Assembly (NCBI RefSeq): GCF_030848805.1
Contig: NC_092363.1
Coordinates: 12,010,886 to 12,074,885, forward strand
Reading direction: 5' to 3'
DNA from: Temnothorax longispinosus
Lineage: Eukaryota > Arthropoda > Insecta > Hymenoptera > Formicidae
Length of the DNA: 64,000 nucleotides
In this document: piece by piece, positions 22,481 through 34,579 of the stretch
Numbering within the stretch: the stretch's first letter is position 1
Layout of the letters: every line of letters begins with the position of its first letter
Translations under genes and position numbers: made by a program
The notes under the pieces: model-generated
Database searches by the model: none
What the model was told of the DNA's origin: nothing
Seen by the model: the letters and a program-made list of their open reading frames with translations, nothing else

Positions 22481-25400
22481 TGAATAGCCATTATAAATAT
22501 AAAGTATAATTTATGTACTATTTCTCGATAATAATTATAACTAATAGATAAAAGCACTAACGTAAAGTTAACAGTTTCATAATTGTGTAAGAAAACAATT
22601 ATACTTATTATATAATATATAAATGACAAACTATTTGCAAATCTCATTTGTCTGTAATAATTTTTTACAAAAAGTGTTGTTACAAAATATCATGTTTGGT
22701 ATATAAATATATGTATGAAAACTACTATATATGTTTCGATAAAAAATAATATTTAAAAATATATACTATTATAGATACTATCAAATACTATTTTATATGC
22801 AAATACTATTTTTACTGTATAATAGATATTACGAAATTGTTAAGAACAATAACTCTGAATTACTAATTTTATCTTTTGTTTTCGTCGTAGGTACTGAATG
22901 GAGTTTATACATTCTTTGCAACATCTCTCGATCATCACGTATGCGGCAGGTGTAGTAGAAAACAAAAGAGCAATACATCTCAACGAGTTTGATAGTGTAT
23001 TGTCGCCTGTCGGTTGGCATGTATTGTCCTCACCATGGCAGTCCACTTGATCACGATCCAGCGGCACTCCAGTTTCGCTCGTGTACTAGATAAGATGTCG
23101 ATTAAAATTCATGCAGTCCGTCATCACCGTCGCCGCTATCTTCAACATCTTCGGTTATCGTCGTCGCGTATTACGTTTCTTATATTGTTTCAAACTGAAT
23201 TTCGAAGTTATCGCAATCCGATATGCTGATACAATTTAGCAGCGAAAAATTGCACACGTCTGTCACCCGAATTGTGAACACATTTAAAACATAAACGTTT
23301 ATGTTATATTTTATGTTAAAATGTATCCAAATAAAATATAAAATAATGTGCAAATTAATTGTTACATAACATAATCTTCATTTTTTTTTATATCGAAAGA
23401 ATATCGAAAGAAACTGACTTATATAATATATAAAAATTTGTATGGTTTTTTGTTTTAAGAAACCCATATAACTTTATGTGATTTAGAAAAATTTTAAAAA
23501 CATTTTTTTACACTATCAGCTTTTCAAAAAAAAAAGGATTAAAAATCTTGTTACACTTTTTCCGTATCTTTTCTCCTTTATTTTAAATGATTTATTTAAA
23601 GACGCCCGATGTAAGTATATGTGTAGTGGCATAGATATAGGTACATATAGGTATGATGAAAGAAATAATAGAAATTATAAAAACAATTTTCATTTCTTAT
23701 TAGACTTATAATGTACAATAAATTTACAAAAACATATTTCAGTAGTAATTATTGCATCTAAAAAATTTTTAGTAATGCTCGGGAAATATTTTTAAAAAAA
23801 TTTTGTAAAACTATTTTGTTTAATGTAACATTTTTTAATAAAGATATACATATAATTATTTTATTATAAAAAAATCTATTTGAAATGTGTACTATGTCAT
23901 TAAAATATGTACACACCCTCTCTTCCCCTCTCTCTCTCTCGAAATATTTCAGTATATGTATATTTATTAAAACCTCATTGTAACTTATCTACGCGGTTAC
24001 AAAAATATAAAATTTTTTAAGCATTGTAAAATATATTTGCTTACAATTTACAATTTACATTAAAAGTTGTATTATATATTAATCATTATTTATAAATTTT
24101 ATTAGGAAAAAAGTGATTTAGTGTAGGAATAATGTTTATTATATATACATTGTTAATTATTACCAACTACAATATATTGCAAGAAACAATACTTTAATAA
24201 TATTTTTTGAAAAATATATCTTATTTATATATGTCACGCTCTTTCTATATATCTGTGGTGATAAAAATTATTTTTATCCAATTAAATAATGCAACATCTC
24301 TACACAAGATGTCGAACAGTGATAACGATTTATGTTGGGACGCTATTTTCTGAGAGATCGATCAAAAAGGAGTAAAACGGGGGCAAGACCGAGAGAAGGC
24401 ACAATAGCAGTGGCAAGAAGGCCCACCCCCGTCTTCGTCGTTACGACTCAGAGAGGTGGATCGAAAGATACGGTGATTCTCCCTCTTTTTCTTCTGTCCT
24501 TTCTTTCACATCTCCGAGGAGTAACTAACTGAACGAGAGCTCAGATAGAGGGTGTTAAGGTAATGCTCCATTAGTATGTGGCGCCCGTAGTAACACCACC
24601 ACATAAGATAGTCGAGCTGCGGTTTGTCCTGGCCATCCCTTTTGACCATACCTACGTATCCAGAACACACTCACATTCATGTGGCATGATGGCAGGCGAG
24701 GACCTGTCAATAGCCGGCTTGTTACAGCGGCAATGATCGGCTTAACTAACGGGAAAGATCTATCCAGACGCACTGGATTTTTTTCGGACGCTAGACACGC
24801 ATGTCAACAGTGTCTTCCCTTTTATAAGACTGCCGGACACACTCGGTCTAATTCGAGCCTCCCTGTGAAATCTATTATCGCTAGATGAGAAGAACTATAA
24901 AAAAGAAAATCGATTAGCTAATCTTTTCATAAATTCTAGATTATATACATGCATAATTAAATTATCTCAATAATATTTAGCTTTTAAAAATTTTTTAAAA
25001 TATTTCAAAGTAATAAGAAAAGAAGGGAGAAGAGCAAATATACGAAAACAAATTATAATTTATATACTATAAAAAAATGTTAATAAAATGTGTTTCTAAA
25101 ATAAACTGTAAAATAATTTTATGTAATTTTCAGAACACTTAATTTTATATGTCACTAGTCACTATACTTTATCTTATAATTGCACAATAAATATAAATTG
25201 ATTTATAACAAGCATGACATTATTGCAAATATTTATTTTTACATTAAGAGAAAATTATGCTCTCCTATTTGTATTATTTTTTACTTTGTATTTATGTTAG
25301 CTTGCATTGTATACAGTCTTATTCTATGGAAAGCTAAAATTTTTAGAGAAGAATTTTGAGAAAAATTATTATTTATTACAATTTTTTTCTTTCACTATAT

Positions 25401-25673
25401 CTTCCATTATATCTTCGTTGGACGCAAAACTTTACTGCTGTACAAATAGCTCTGTCATAAAATGCTCAATTTACATTTTATTGATATTAACAACGCAATC
25501 AAAGTCTGTAGCTTTACGCTACTTCAGTATGTAATTCATTGTATCTCTACATTAGTATAAAGTAATAAATAAAATTATGGCATTTTAATTTACTTACATG
25601 TAAACTAGAAATACATAAAACAATATAACATAAACATCAACACTCTCTCAACGTAAAACAAAAAGTATACAAT
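22479..25673. other. AT-rich intergenic stretch with GC-balanced islands
   Basis: Islands lie at about 22880-23230 and 24310-24890. Open frames in them (such as 23014-23229, 24332-24532 and 24679-24888) carry no recognisable domain. A short TC tract lies near 23925-23941. The rest is low-complexity AT-rich DNA. Confidence 0.4.
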
Positions 25674-25835
25674 TTAGAAACTTGCACATTGCTTTCTCAC
25701 CATTTTTTTTCGCTTATAAATCTTTCTCTATGAGGAATTAAAAAAATTAGTAGCGTATAATAGGCCGACTTCCTCGTAGAGAAAGCTTTATAAGCGAAAA
25801 GAAAAATGGCAAGGAAACAATGTGCAAGTTTCTAA
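25674..25835. mobile_element. Hairpin MITE, second copy at 4186-4295
   Basis: The arms pair end to end: ttagaaacttgcac at the left against gtgcaagtttctaa at the right, continuing inward through gcttataaa/tttataagc and tctctatgaggaa/cttcctcgtagaga. The loop is about 35 bases. There is no coding content. Confidence 0.8.
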
Positions 25836-26711
25836 TTTGCACTCTTTTTTTATTTTTATTTAACCTTCACAGAAAATAGACAATAAATTAAAAAACTTAA
25901 TTTGAATAAAAATTCGGCATTTTCTCAATATATTATTGTTTAATATATATTGTGATCAATATATTAGTAAGCGCCACCTAGGACGTTACAAAATATTTAT
26001 AAAAAATATTTATAAAAAATTAGACCATTTACATTTAAAAACAATTTTTTTAATTCAAAATTTCATTAAAAAATGAACCCTTTCGCCAATTCTCATCAAA
26101 ATCAAAACCAACCATTCTTCAATGATACTTTATTTATTTAAAAAAATTTAGCCCAATATCTCAAAATTTGCAGAAGTTAGAACTTCCACAGGCATTTTAT
26201 TATCAATTTTATATTTATATTGTTTATACGTTATACGTTATACGTTATACGTTATAATAAAATATGAAGATGACATCTTCTATCGTCATAGTCAAAACAT
26301 TACTTATTGTTAGTTCAGTATTGTATGATATAGCATCTAGCATCGGTTCGTGCAAATATAACTCGATCGAAAGAGATTAGAGATAAAAAAGATATTACAA
26401 GTGCCATACGGTTGCTTAAAGGTGACAAGGATTGAGTTCTAAACGGATCACATGAGACCTGTGCGTGACGAAAACCTAGGTTGCTTATCGCCCTGCGACA
26501 TCGAGTATCGCAAGACCTTTCGCGATCGCCATCCCTGTCGCCTTCCTTCCAAGAACCATCCGGATAGCTACACTTATTCTTGCATCACGTTGCTATAACA
26601 ATCTTGACGGACAGTATCCATCTAACTAATAAGATATCTTCTTGTTTTGACTCAGGAATGTGAAACCACTCAATCGATGGTTATACATTAATATACAAAT
26701 TCACCTTACTA
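25836..26711. other. AT-rich stretch with a 7-bp tandem repeat
   Basis: TTATACG is repeated four times at about 26227-26257. A GC-balanced segment at about 26340-26600 holds no recognisable gene. Confidence 0.5.
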
Positions 26712-27418
26712 CCTTGATTAAAAAGTTTCAAGAATTTTCAAATAAAACGCAAAATGTTTGATTATTCGTCGAAATTTATTTTATCACCTTCAAAGTACTC
26801 TCTATCATTACCTACATGCAATGCAGCTATGCCAACGCTTTAACCAATCTTTCATACATCGTTCGTAATCGATTGACGGTATACCCTTCAGCTCCTCCAG
26901 TGAATTTTTCTTAATAGCTTCAATTGTGTCAAAACGGCGTCCTTTCAGCGGCAATTTGAGTCTAGGAAATAGGAAAAAGTCACACATGGCTTGATCAGGC
27001 GAATAAGGCGCTTGCGAAATGATGTTAGTCGAGTTTTTGGCCAAAACATTGCAAATAATGCATCAAAGTGTGAGTATTATCGTGATCCAAAAACCACGAG
27101 TTGTTTGCCCAAAAATTCGGTCGATATATGTTTGTTGCTTTTTGCAACATTTTTAACGTCTCAGCACAAGCAATTTCATTTCTGACACAAAATTTAATGT
27201 AGATTCGTTGTTTGATAAATTTAGATAAATGTCGTAAAATTCGCTAAACACATCAAACGCTACTTTACAAAAACATCAGCTATTCACGAATGATTTGACA
27301 GATTGCAATAATTTTTTGATAGATGTCAGTGATAGGATTACCAACATTATTATTTAAAAAAACGTTGGATTTGTGCGGTTCTCTTAAAAAAGAAATTCAC
27401 GAAACTTTTCGATCAGCG
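26712..27418 (-). mobile_element. Internally deleted mariner element
   Basis: The terminal inverted repeats are CCTTGATTAAAAAGTTTC at 26712 and its imperfect partner GAAACTTTTCGATCAGCG ending at 27418 (four mismatches). They are flanked by TA at 26710-26711 and 27419-27420. At about 707 bp it is roughly half the usual 1.3 kb, so much of the transposase gene is gone. The remaining coding part reads on the minus strand. Confidence 0.8.
26808..27150 (-). pseudogene. Mariner transposase C-terminal part (DD34D type)
   Basis: The minus-strand frame 26808-27044 encodes a typical mariner C-terminus: YSPDQAMCDFFLFPRLK with the last catalytic Asp, then GRRFDTIEAIKKNSLEELK and a KRWHSCIA-type tail before the stop. 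A frameshift just upstream separates it from further transposase-like sequence (about 27040-27150). The N-terminal DNA-binding domain and the first catalytic residues are absent. Confidence 0.82.
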
Positions 27419-27504
27419 TAGTACAACTTTAGAATAAAAGATTTTGGTACTATGAAAAACATTATGATAATAAAAACACAAACAATTTTGTAACCTGCCA
27501 GTAA

Positions 27505-27797
27505 TAATTAACGAATATATTTCAATTACATCGACTCAACTGGTCACAATTAAAACAAAACACGACGTTTCGGCCCTTGATTTGGGTCCAAGTGCAAACT
27601 AAATCATCCGTAAGAATCGTCGTTGAAATCACAAGACATCCTTAATGTATTCTGGAATAATTTCATACATTACGGATGTCTTGTGATTTCAACGACGATT
27701 CTTACGGATGATTAATTTGCATTTAAAAAGGGCCTAAACGTCGTGTTTTGTTTTAATCGTGGCCAGTTAAATCGATGTAATTAAAATATATTTATTA
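27505..27797. mobile_element. Long foldback element
   Basis: Left and right arms of about 140 bases pair almost fully around a short loop near 27655-27665. Outer words are caattacatcga / tcgatgtaatt and acaaaacacgacgttt / aaacgtcgtgttttg. The inner stem atccgtaagaatcgtcgttg and its complement are essentially perfect. The arms differ mainly in a short insertion near 27590. No target duplication was resolved. Confidence 0.8.
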
Positions 27798-28086
27798 TCA
27801 TAATCTTTGTTGAATCTCGTATAATATAATGGAGTCTTACAAAAAAAATTTCTGCAAAATGACAATAGGAGTCTGTAACTGAAAAATTATTATATTCTAG
27901 ATATCCTTGTCAAGAGAAAAACGATTTCAAAAAATTTATAAATAAAAAGTATTCGATAGATCTGTGATACTCACTGTACCTCTTATTTTTCTTCGTCATT
28001 GATTCATATTCGAAGCACCATAGAAAAAAACGTAAAAAGTTACAGTGTGCTTCTTTAAAAAAATGAGAGAGGAAGAAAGAGAGAGA

Positions 28087-28133
<47 letters not shown>

Positions 28134-29970
28134 TATCCATTCACTTATCTTGGTTCCAGCAACAAGGATGCAAGTCACCAGCCCTCGGGCGCGGTAGGAA
28201 GACATTGATGTGAATTAATGGCAGCTTAAGTTATAGTTAGCGTCTCAGTATTCCGCGTGTGTAGGAGGGGGGGGGGAGAACCCCCACAGCGGCGGTATTA
28301 ATTAACGCGACCCCAAAATCTCCTCTTAACCCCTGAACTCTCGTTTAAACGGTACCGTATCATGGATACTGTCTCCCCGTTAAGAAGCAGTGAAGGGGCG
28401 AGAAGAAAACGAAGGGAGAGAGGGGGGAGAGAGAATACCCTATAAATATTATCTACTCTTTCGCTCTAATATAAATTCGGGGCGTCTGTTATGCAATGAT
28501 AGACGATTACAGAGCATTTCCGAAATCGCACTCCACAGTGTGAGTTTTATTGATCTGACGCGACTATGGACAGGGTTATAGCGTTTTATTTTCCTCGTTT
28601 TTACATTTGCAACTGAATGACCACGTCATTTTAATATTAATTATTGCAATATGTCCTTTAATTCAGATTTAACAAAATTTATATCTTAATTTTACTTCAA
28701 AGTAAAATAACGTTAAATAAAATAAAAGAGGATTAAACATTTCGTTATTTATTACGTTATGAATACTATATTGTCTTATACAAATAATTTTACTTACCGC
28801 TTTGTATTTTAGCCTGTCTATCCTTATTTATAAATTACGATATTTTCATAAACATATCAATATATTTAGGCCCAAAATTGTAATCAAATTCGAATTTACG
28901 TAACACCCTCTTATTAAATTTTCTTTTTGATAAATTAATATACATTTTCTTTTTTATTATATTTAAAAAATCTTATATTATTTAAAAGATTTTATATTTG
29001 TAAATAAAGCAAATATTTACACGAGGTTCTTTATTTTAAATATTTTAATTATAAAAATTAAAGACAAGATAAATTATTTATATAGATATGCTGCAAAATT
29101 TATATATATGTTAACTTTTGTCATTATTTAAAATAAAATGGGTTTTATGGTTAAAATTATCTAAATTTAAGGTATTGATTACAGAGAAAGTTTAAACGTG
29201 CAAGAACGCTTTCGAAAACTGAATAGGTTTGACTGAATAAAAGCGTTCACCTCTCATGCGAAGAAACCGGCTTCGCCGCCGTGAGGGACAAAAAGCGAAA
29301 TTTATAATCCGGAAAAACAATTATGGAGGTCGCGATCGAACGTCAGGGCCGCCGCACTGGCAAAAAACGACTAATATCTCCAGTTTGATTTATATGTTCG
29401 CGCGAGCAATGGATCGCGCGGCCGGATGCTGGAAGAGAAGAGGCGAAGCGGATATTAAATAGAATATTAAAGATTTAGCGCGCAGGAGACAACAGCGTTC
29501 AAAGTTCGGCTGATCTGGTAGTCTGCAGAACGTGTCGCTGAATGCAGAGAAGTTATATGTATGTCTCTTATAAGTCTCTACATATGCGCGAAGGCCAAGA
29601 AACGGTTTCGGCGAGAGTCGTGAAGGCAGGGGATGAAAGCAAGGGCTGCCCATTTCAATAAACTGACCGCCATAAATCGTATGTGCTACATACCGTGGAG
29701 CGCACATATGTATTTACATGTGCTCGCCTATCTATTTACGACATTCACATTCTACAAGTTATATCCGCAACGCAAATTCAAAAAAATTTCCACATAAAGT
29801 GCGTAAATATTAATTCTTACATGACTGTATTTATGTAAAACGCTGAAAATGTAATAGACTAACATCGTACAATAGAGATTCAGAGAAAACTTAAATAAAA
29901 ATTCTATGTTGTATTAAAATATACATAGAAGTACATTTAATAAAAATAAAAAATTATTTAATTTTTAAAT
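27798..29970. other. Intergenic stretch with a GA microsatellite and GC-balanced islands
   Basis: A GA tract lies at about 28067-28133. GC-balanced DNA at 28140-28590 and 29220-29720 shows no recognisable domain in any frame. The remainder is AT-rich. A CA tract at 29980-30000 follows. Confidence 0.45.
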
Positions 29971-30030
29971 ATAACACAGACACACACACACACACACACA
30001 TTGGGGCGCGCGCTCATACTCGTTAACATA

Positions 30031-30719
30031 CGAGGGTCGGTATAACAAAAGTAACGCCTCCCAATTTTTTTCTTTCAAATCTGGCACCATAGAAAATTTT
30101 GCGTTTCACTGAGTTGACTTGACTTGAAGTCTCTAGTTGCACTATGTTGAGTGATGTTGTGATCATTTACGTAAGTGTGTCACACGAGCAGTTCGAACTG
30201 TGCGTGTTTCAGATATGCGTAACAGATAAGAGTGGTGGTACTGGTGATTGAATTTCTTGCCATGGAAGAAGTGAGTCCTGTTGAAATCCATTCACATTTT
30301 AAAAATAGTGTTATTATGAATATTTCTGAGAAGCAAACGGATTTCAATGGCTGCATTCAGCAGAAAAAACAACTCAGTGCAATCAGTAATTTTTTAAAAT
30401 AACTAGTCTTTGCCTTATTTCTTCCTTGGATCCATGTGTAGAAACCAATCGTAATACAGAATCATTACGTGCTCATTGAGCTGTTTTCTCCGCTGAACGC
30501 AGCTATTGGAACTCATTTCTTCCACGGTAAACAAATTCAATCATTGCTCTTGTTTGGTACGCATGTCTAAAACATACGCCAAAACTGTTCGTGTGACACA
30601 GTTACGTAACTGATCATAACGCCACTGATCATAACAATTCAGTGAAACGCAAAATTTTTTATGGCGCCAGATTCGAAAGAAAAAAATTAGGAGGCATTAC
30701 TTTCGTATTGACCTTTGTG
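30031..30719. mobile_element. Mariner-like foldback element with arms of 250 bp or more
   Basis: The left end CGAGGGTCGGTATAACAAAA and the right end pair imperfectly, and the following aagtaacgcctcccaattttt / aaaaattaggaggcattact match well. Pairing continues inward to about 30380 and 30440, with a segment of about 60 bases present only on the left. The left arm contains ATGGAAGAAGTGAGTCC at 30262, like the start of a mariner transposase gene, but no long frame follows. TA flanks the left end (30029-30030) and the right end falls at about 30719. Confidence 0.75.
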
Positions 30720-30800
30720 CATATTATATTTAAAATAAAAACCATGATTGTTTGTGTTAATATTTATAAAAAACAAATATTTAAATAAATGTTACCACAT

Positions 30801-30960
30801 GCCTTAGTAGTCGAATTGGTCAAGACCCGACCCGCCACGTATTGTAGTAAGGTGCTTTACAGTCATTTTAAAAAGGTTGATACTTATTAGCATCAAAAGT
30901 TACATTGATTGAGAAGGACCAAAACCAATTGCAATGGTCGAAATGTTGTGATAATTATAA
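30801..30960 (+). repeat. Diverged relic of the tRNA-like unit
   Basis: The tRNA-like head (gccttagtagtcgaattggt with a recognisable A box) and a downstream part (ttacattgattga-aggaccaaaacca...atggtc) follow the order seen in the 391-bp units at 14239-16229. The anticodon and T-arm region has decayed and no B box is visible. This shows that the unit exists as a dispersed family. Confidence 0.65.
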
Positions 30961-33469
30961 TTAATAAAGATGACCATTTTTAAGTCAAATAAAAAATTTT
31001 TATTATTAATTATTTACTGACAAAGTAAAAGTTGATTTAGATATATTACATTGTTATACATATTAAATATATATATATATATGTATACATATTTATTATT
31101 ACAATTGTGTAATGAGTGTAATTTATAAATTTAAAAAATGCTTTGGCATATGTTATTGGTACAAAAACACAATTAATGAAAATAGTCGCTAAAGTAGTCA
31201 CAATTATTTTTAAATATGTTTGTTTTTTAATCTCTACGCAATATTTCTTCTCTTGCTCTTTTTAATACACAGTTTTTATTCTATTAATTAATTTTAGCAT
31301 TTTTATCTGTTATAATTTATATATGTTATAAAAATTAATCAAACGAACAAATGGACTACAAATCTAAATACAATATGGAAATATTTTCCATACATTTACA
31401 TGCAAATTTTCTCAACATCTCCAGCTTCTGTCCTATTATTTTTCCTTCTGTCGCGCGAGCCTCTTTGCGGTTGAGTAATAAAATCGGACTGCGGGCAGTT
31501 TCGTCCAGCCTGGACGAACGCCTTATTGCATGTAAAACATTTATGTACCCTAGATATTGGCGAGCTCTTACATTGACTCGGGTTCCACATACAACGTTTC
31601 CGCAATTTTGCAAATAATAATAACAATAATCATTAATAAATCGTTCATACAAGAATTTGTGCACTGCATAAAATGTTGTGCATAAATTAACAACAAAGAC
31701 AAAATTTGAATCATACAGTAAACTCAAAAATTTATTTTAAAAAATATATAAAAAATTTAAGTATGCACAAAATGCACAAGATAACATATGTACAAAAGAA
31801 AAATAATATTACAAAATCTCAAAAATTTATTTTATAAATCGTAGAGTTAAAAAGTTTCAAAAAACACTTTTTATTGCAAGCAGAATATTTTTTTAGGCAT
31901 AGAAAGCTCCTGAGAAAAATATTTCACATATTTAGTATCATCTTATACCTATACAAAACGTCAATATTTTTAGACTATTTTAAATTTAAAATAATTTATA
32001 TTTTTATTCTTAAACATTTTTTTAAATTTATCTAAATTTTATCTAAAAAGTTTTCTTCTATTTCACCATTTCTGTACGCTTTTTATAAAAATATAATATT
32101 TGTTTAACACACCTGTCATTAGTTCTTATATTATATGCTAATTAAAATTAATTCCGGTTTTCTAATATTCAAAATTATTTGATTTCTTCAATTCTACACA
32201 TTTATTCGCAAATGACAATAGCTTTAGCAACATCTCAAGTATCGTTTTGCATATGTAAAAGTTTTTAATTTTTTAAACAAAATTTTGTAATTAATACCAA
32301 GATGACTTTAATGAGATATATGTGGCGGACTAAATAATAATCTGTAATAACTCAACCCTGTGATGTAACCACCAATAAAATCTATTCATCTTTAATGAAG
32401 CACAATAAAGAAAAAGGAGATGTTCACCTTGACATTCATGGATGGGCTACTCCAATTTCATATTCCCTCGTATCCATCTGTAATGAGCGGTTTCTGTATT
32501 AATGGTTCTAACGCTCTCTTTCGTCGCATAACATAACATATATCGCGACGCATCAATGTGACGTTCAATAATTGCATCGAGCGTCGCAAAGCTCGACATT
32601 AATAACACGTCAGAAGTCAGAACGTGACATCGGATGGTGTCGTTCGACCTATGACAAGTATATTAGCCTTGTTAAAAAGTAGCTATAGTATTCCTTTGTT
32701 TCTTGCTTTTTCAAGATGTATCAAAAAGATCACCTATCATCTTTTTCTATACAAGCTCTCCTTACATTCATTGTATACCAATATGAGTATATTTTTGATT
32801 TTTCACATTTCCAAAACTCCATTAATTTAACCCTTTATACTCGATTATTGATAGGAATAAATAATTTCAAGATAAGACAGTCATATTAATTAACGAACTA
32901 TAAAGTATTATGTGTAAAAAATAATTTGCATACTAAATTCTACAGGAACTTTATTACATCTTCTTTCAATTAATTACTTACAATTAATTGCAATTCATTA
33001 AATTTAAACGTAATAAAATAATCTTTGTTAATTTACAATGACTAATAATGATTTACTTTTTATTATTATTTTTGTTATTTATTTATATTATTTATTTATT
33101 TCACTTTTATTAGTAGGTACCTATTTTATTTTTTAATATTGATATTTTTATTAATTTTTTGTTATTTTTAAAATGCTTGACTAATGTAACTAACAAATAA
33201 TTTTAAGTCACAATAAAAATATTTTAAAACTATTTGAGAACTAAAACAGAAAATCGTGCGCGTTAAGCAGCGTTTACACATGTAATGATTAGTGGCGCCA
33301 ACTGACTGGCATTCATTGCCGCCAGAAATCGTTACCATTAAACTGGCAAATTCACAAGTATTTACATAATGATGCTATTGGCGTAAAATATTTAACATTT
33401 ATTAATTAAACACACAGTAAATGACGGCAAGCATATAACCTCAAATTTTACGTTTAGGCCTGGCACCAG
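30961..33469. other. AT-rich intergenic stretch
   Basis: Short GC-balanced patches lie at about 31440-31610, 32440-32650 and 33250-33350. An AT run sits near 31066-31082. Open frames of 60-123 codons on both strands at 31351-31727 overlap each other and show no domain. No RNA gene or paired element ends were seen. Confidence 0.4.
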
Positions 33470-33471
33470 TA

Positions 33472-34300
33472 GGGGAGACCGGGGCTAAAACGTTTACGGG
33501 GTAAAACTGTCAAATCAAATATCTCGGAACGTGTATATTGTGCGAACTCGTTATTAACATATTGTAAACGCTGCTTATGGTACCCATGTGACCAACGGAG
33601 TTTCGGCAGGTTACCTGCCGTGTTATGATTTTTACGAGAGCAAACGTGTTTTTGGAAGGTAAAAGTGAAATTTTCTGCGTGGAAATTTTGTAATATCTGC
33701 AATAATATTTGCTCTCCAAATCTCGAGGTACGGGATTATAAAGAGTAATGCATGCTGAACACAAATCCAGTGTAGTTTTTTCATTATCGTTGATGTCTAA
33801 TATTTCGTGTTTGGGGCTAATCCGTCAGTAAGTCGGATTCTGACGAAGACTTGGATAATACGTGCTGCGTGTGAATTGACAATAAACCGAGCATATGAGA
33901 AACAGTGCATTGCGCGCGAGCGTAGGGCACACAACACATGCGTGCGCTTGTCAGGATCTGTATTCACGTGCCTAAATTGTTTTTGAAATAAGTAAAACAA
34001 TTATTTTTTAATAATGTTTCGCATAAAAATTTTAAATAAATTATTTTTATATTTTTCTTTAAAAAAACAATTATTAAAATGTATCCTATCATTTTTCAGG
34101 ATTAGATGTACGTATATGTATTGAAAATGCAGTGTGATTGATTTGCCACGGGGGGTGACGGTTAACCCCGGCATTTTTGAGATTTCAATTTTTCCACCGT
34201 TGTCGTTTTTGCTCTACATATACCGGTTAAACAAAGCGACGTAGACAAAAATTTCCTATATAAATTTTGTAGCTAAAGGTTCACTCTTTACAGTGGTATA
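33472..34300 (+). mobile_element. GGGGAGACC-type DNA element (copy E), right end lost
   Basis: The left end GGGGAGACCGGGGCTAAAAC starts at 33472 after TA. Words of the form GGGG(C)TAAAxCxGTC recur at 33481, 33498 and 33813, and inverted (GACGGTTAACCCC) at 34157-34169. Near the right, caaagcgacgtagacaaaa ... cactctttac matches the right part of elements at 37568 and 57082 (caaagcgacgtacagcaaaa ... cactcttta). The terminal repeat beyond that is missing, so the right boundary is approximate. Confidence 0.75.
33833..33986 (+). pseudogene. Frameshifted relic of a PHD-like zinc-finger C-terminus
   Basis: The frame encodes a Ser/Asp-rich lead SDSDEDLDNT, then CCV, then an in-frame TGA caused by a frameshift inside the second Cys codon region. 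In the shifted frame, KQCIAR...RAHNTC and FTCLNCF follow, then a TGA. The layout matches the intact finger at 37984-38199. Besides the frameshift, one zinc-ligand Cys is replaced by Arg (CIAR against CILC). It is a dead copy. Confidence 0.7.
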
Positions 34301-34577
34301 CCACATTTATTATGCCACATGTATTATGTCCCTAACAGCAATAATATCCTGTATATCTATAGAACATACTAAGGATGTACTTAATATACTGAGAACATCC
34401 TTATAATATTTTATACTTTACGATATTCTCTGAACGTTCTCAAAATATACATTTGCTGTTAGAAATGTGTACGTGTGTTATTTATTTGCTTGTTTTTATT
34501 TTAAATAAAAATTTTGAAATAAATATTTCTAACAAACTAAAAGAAGCCAAAATATTCTATATACATATAAAAAACAT
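34301..34577. other. Spacer between two DNA elements
   Basis: AT-rich sequence with no recognised feature. Confidence 0.4.
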
Positions 34578-34579
34578 TA

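Noticed and set aside
31356..31727. 123-codon minus-strand frame
   Set aside because: It overlaps an open frame on the other strand and shows no domain; likely chance.
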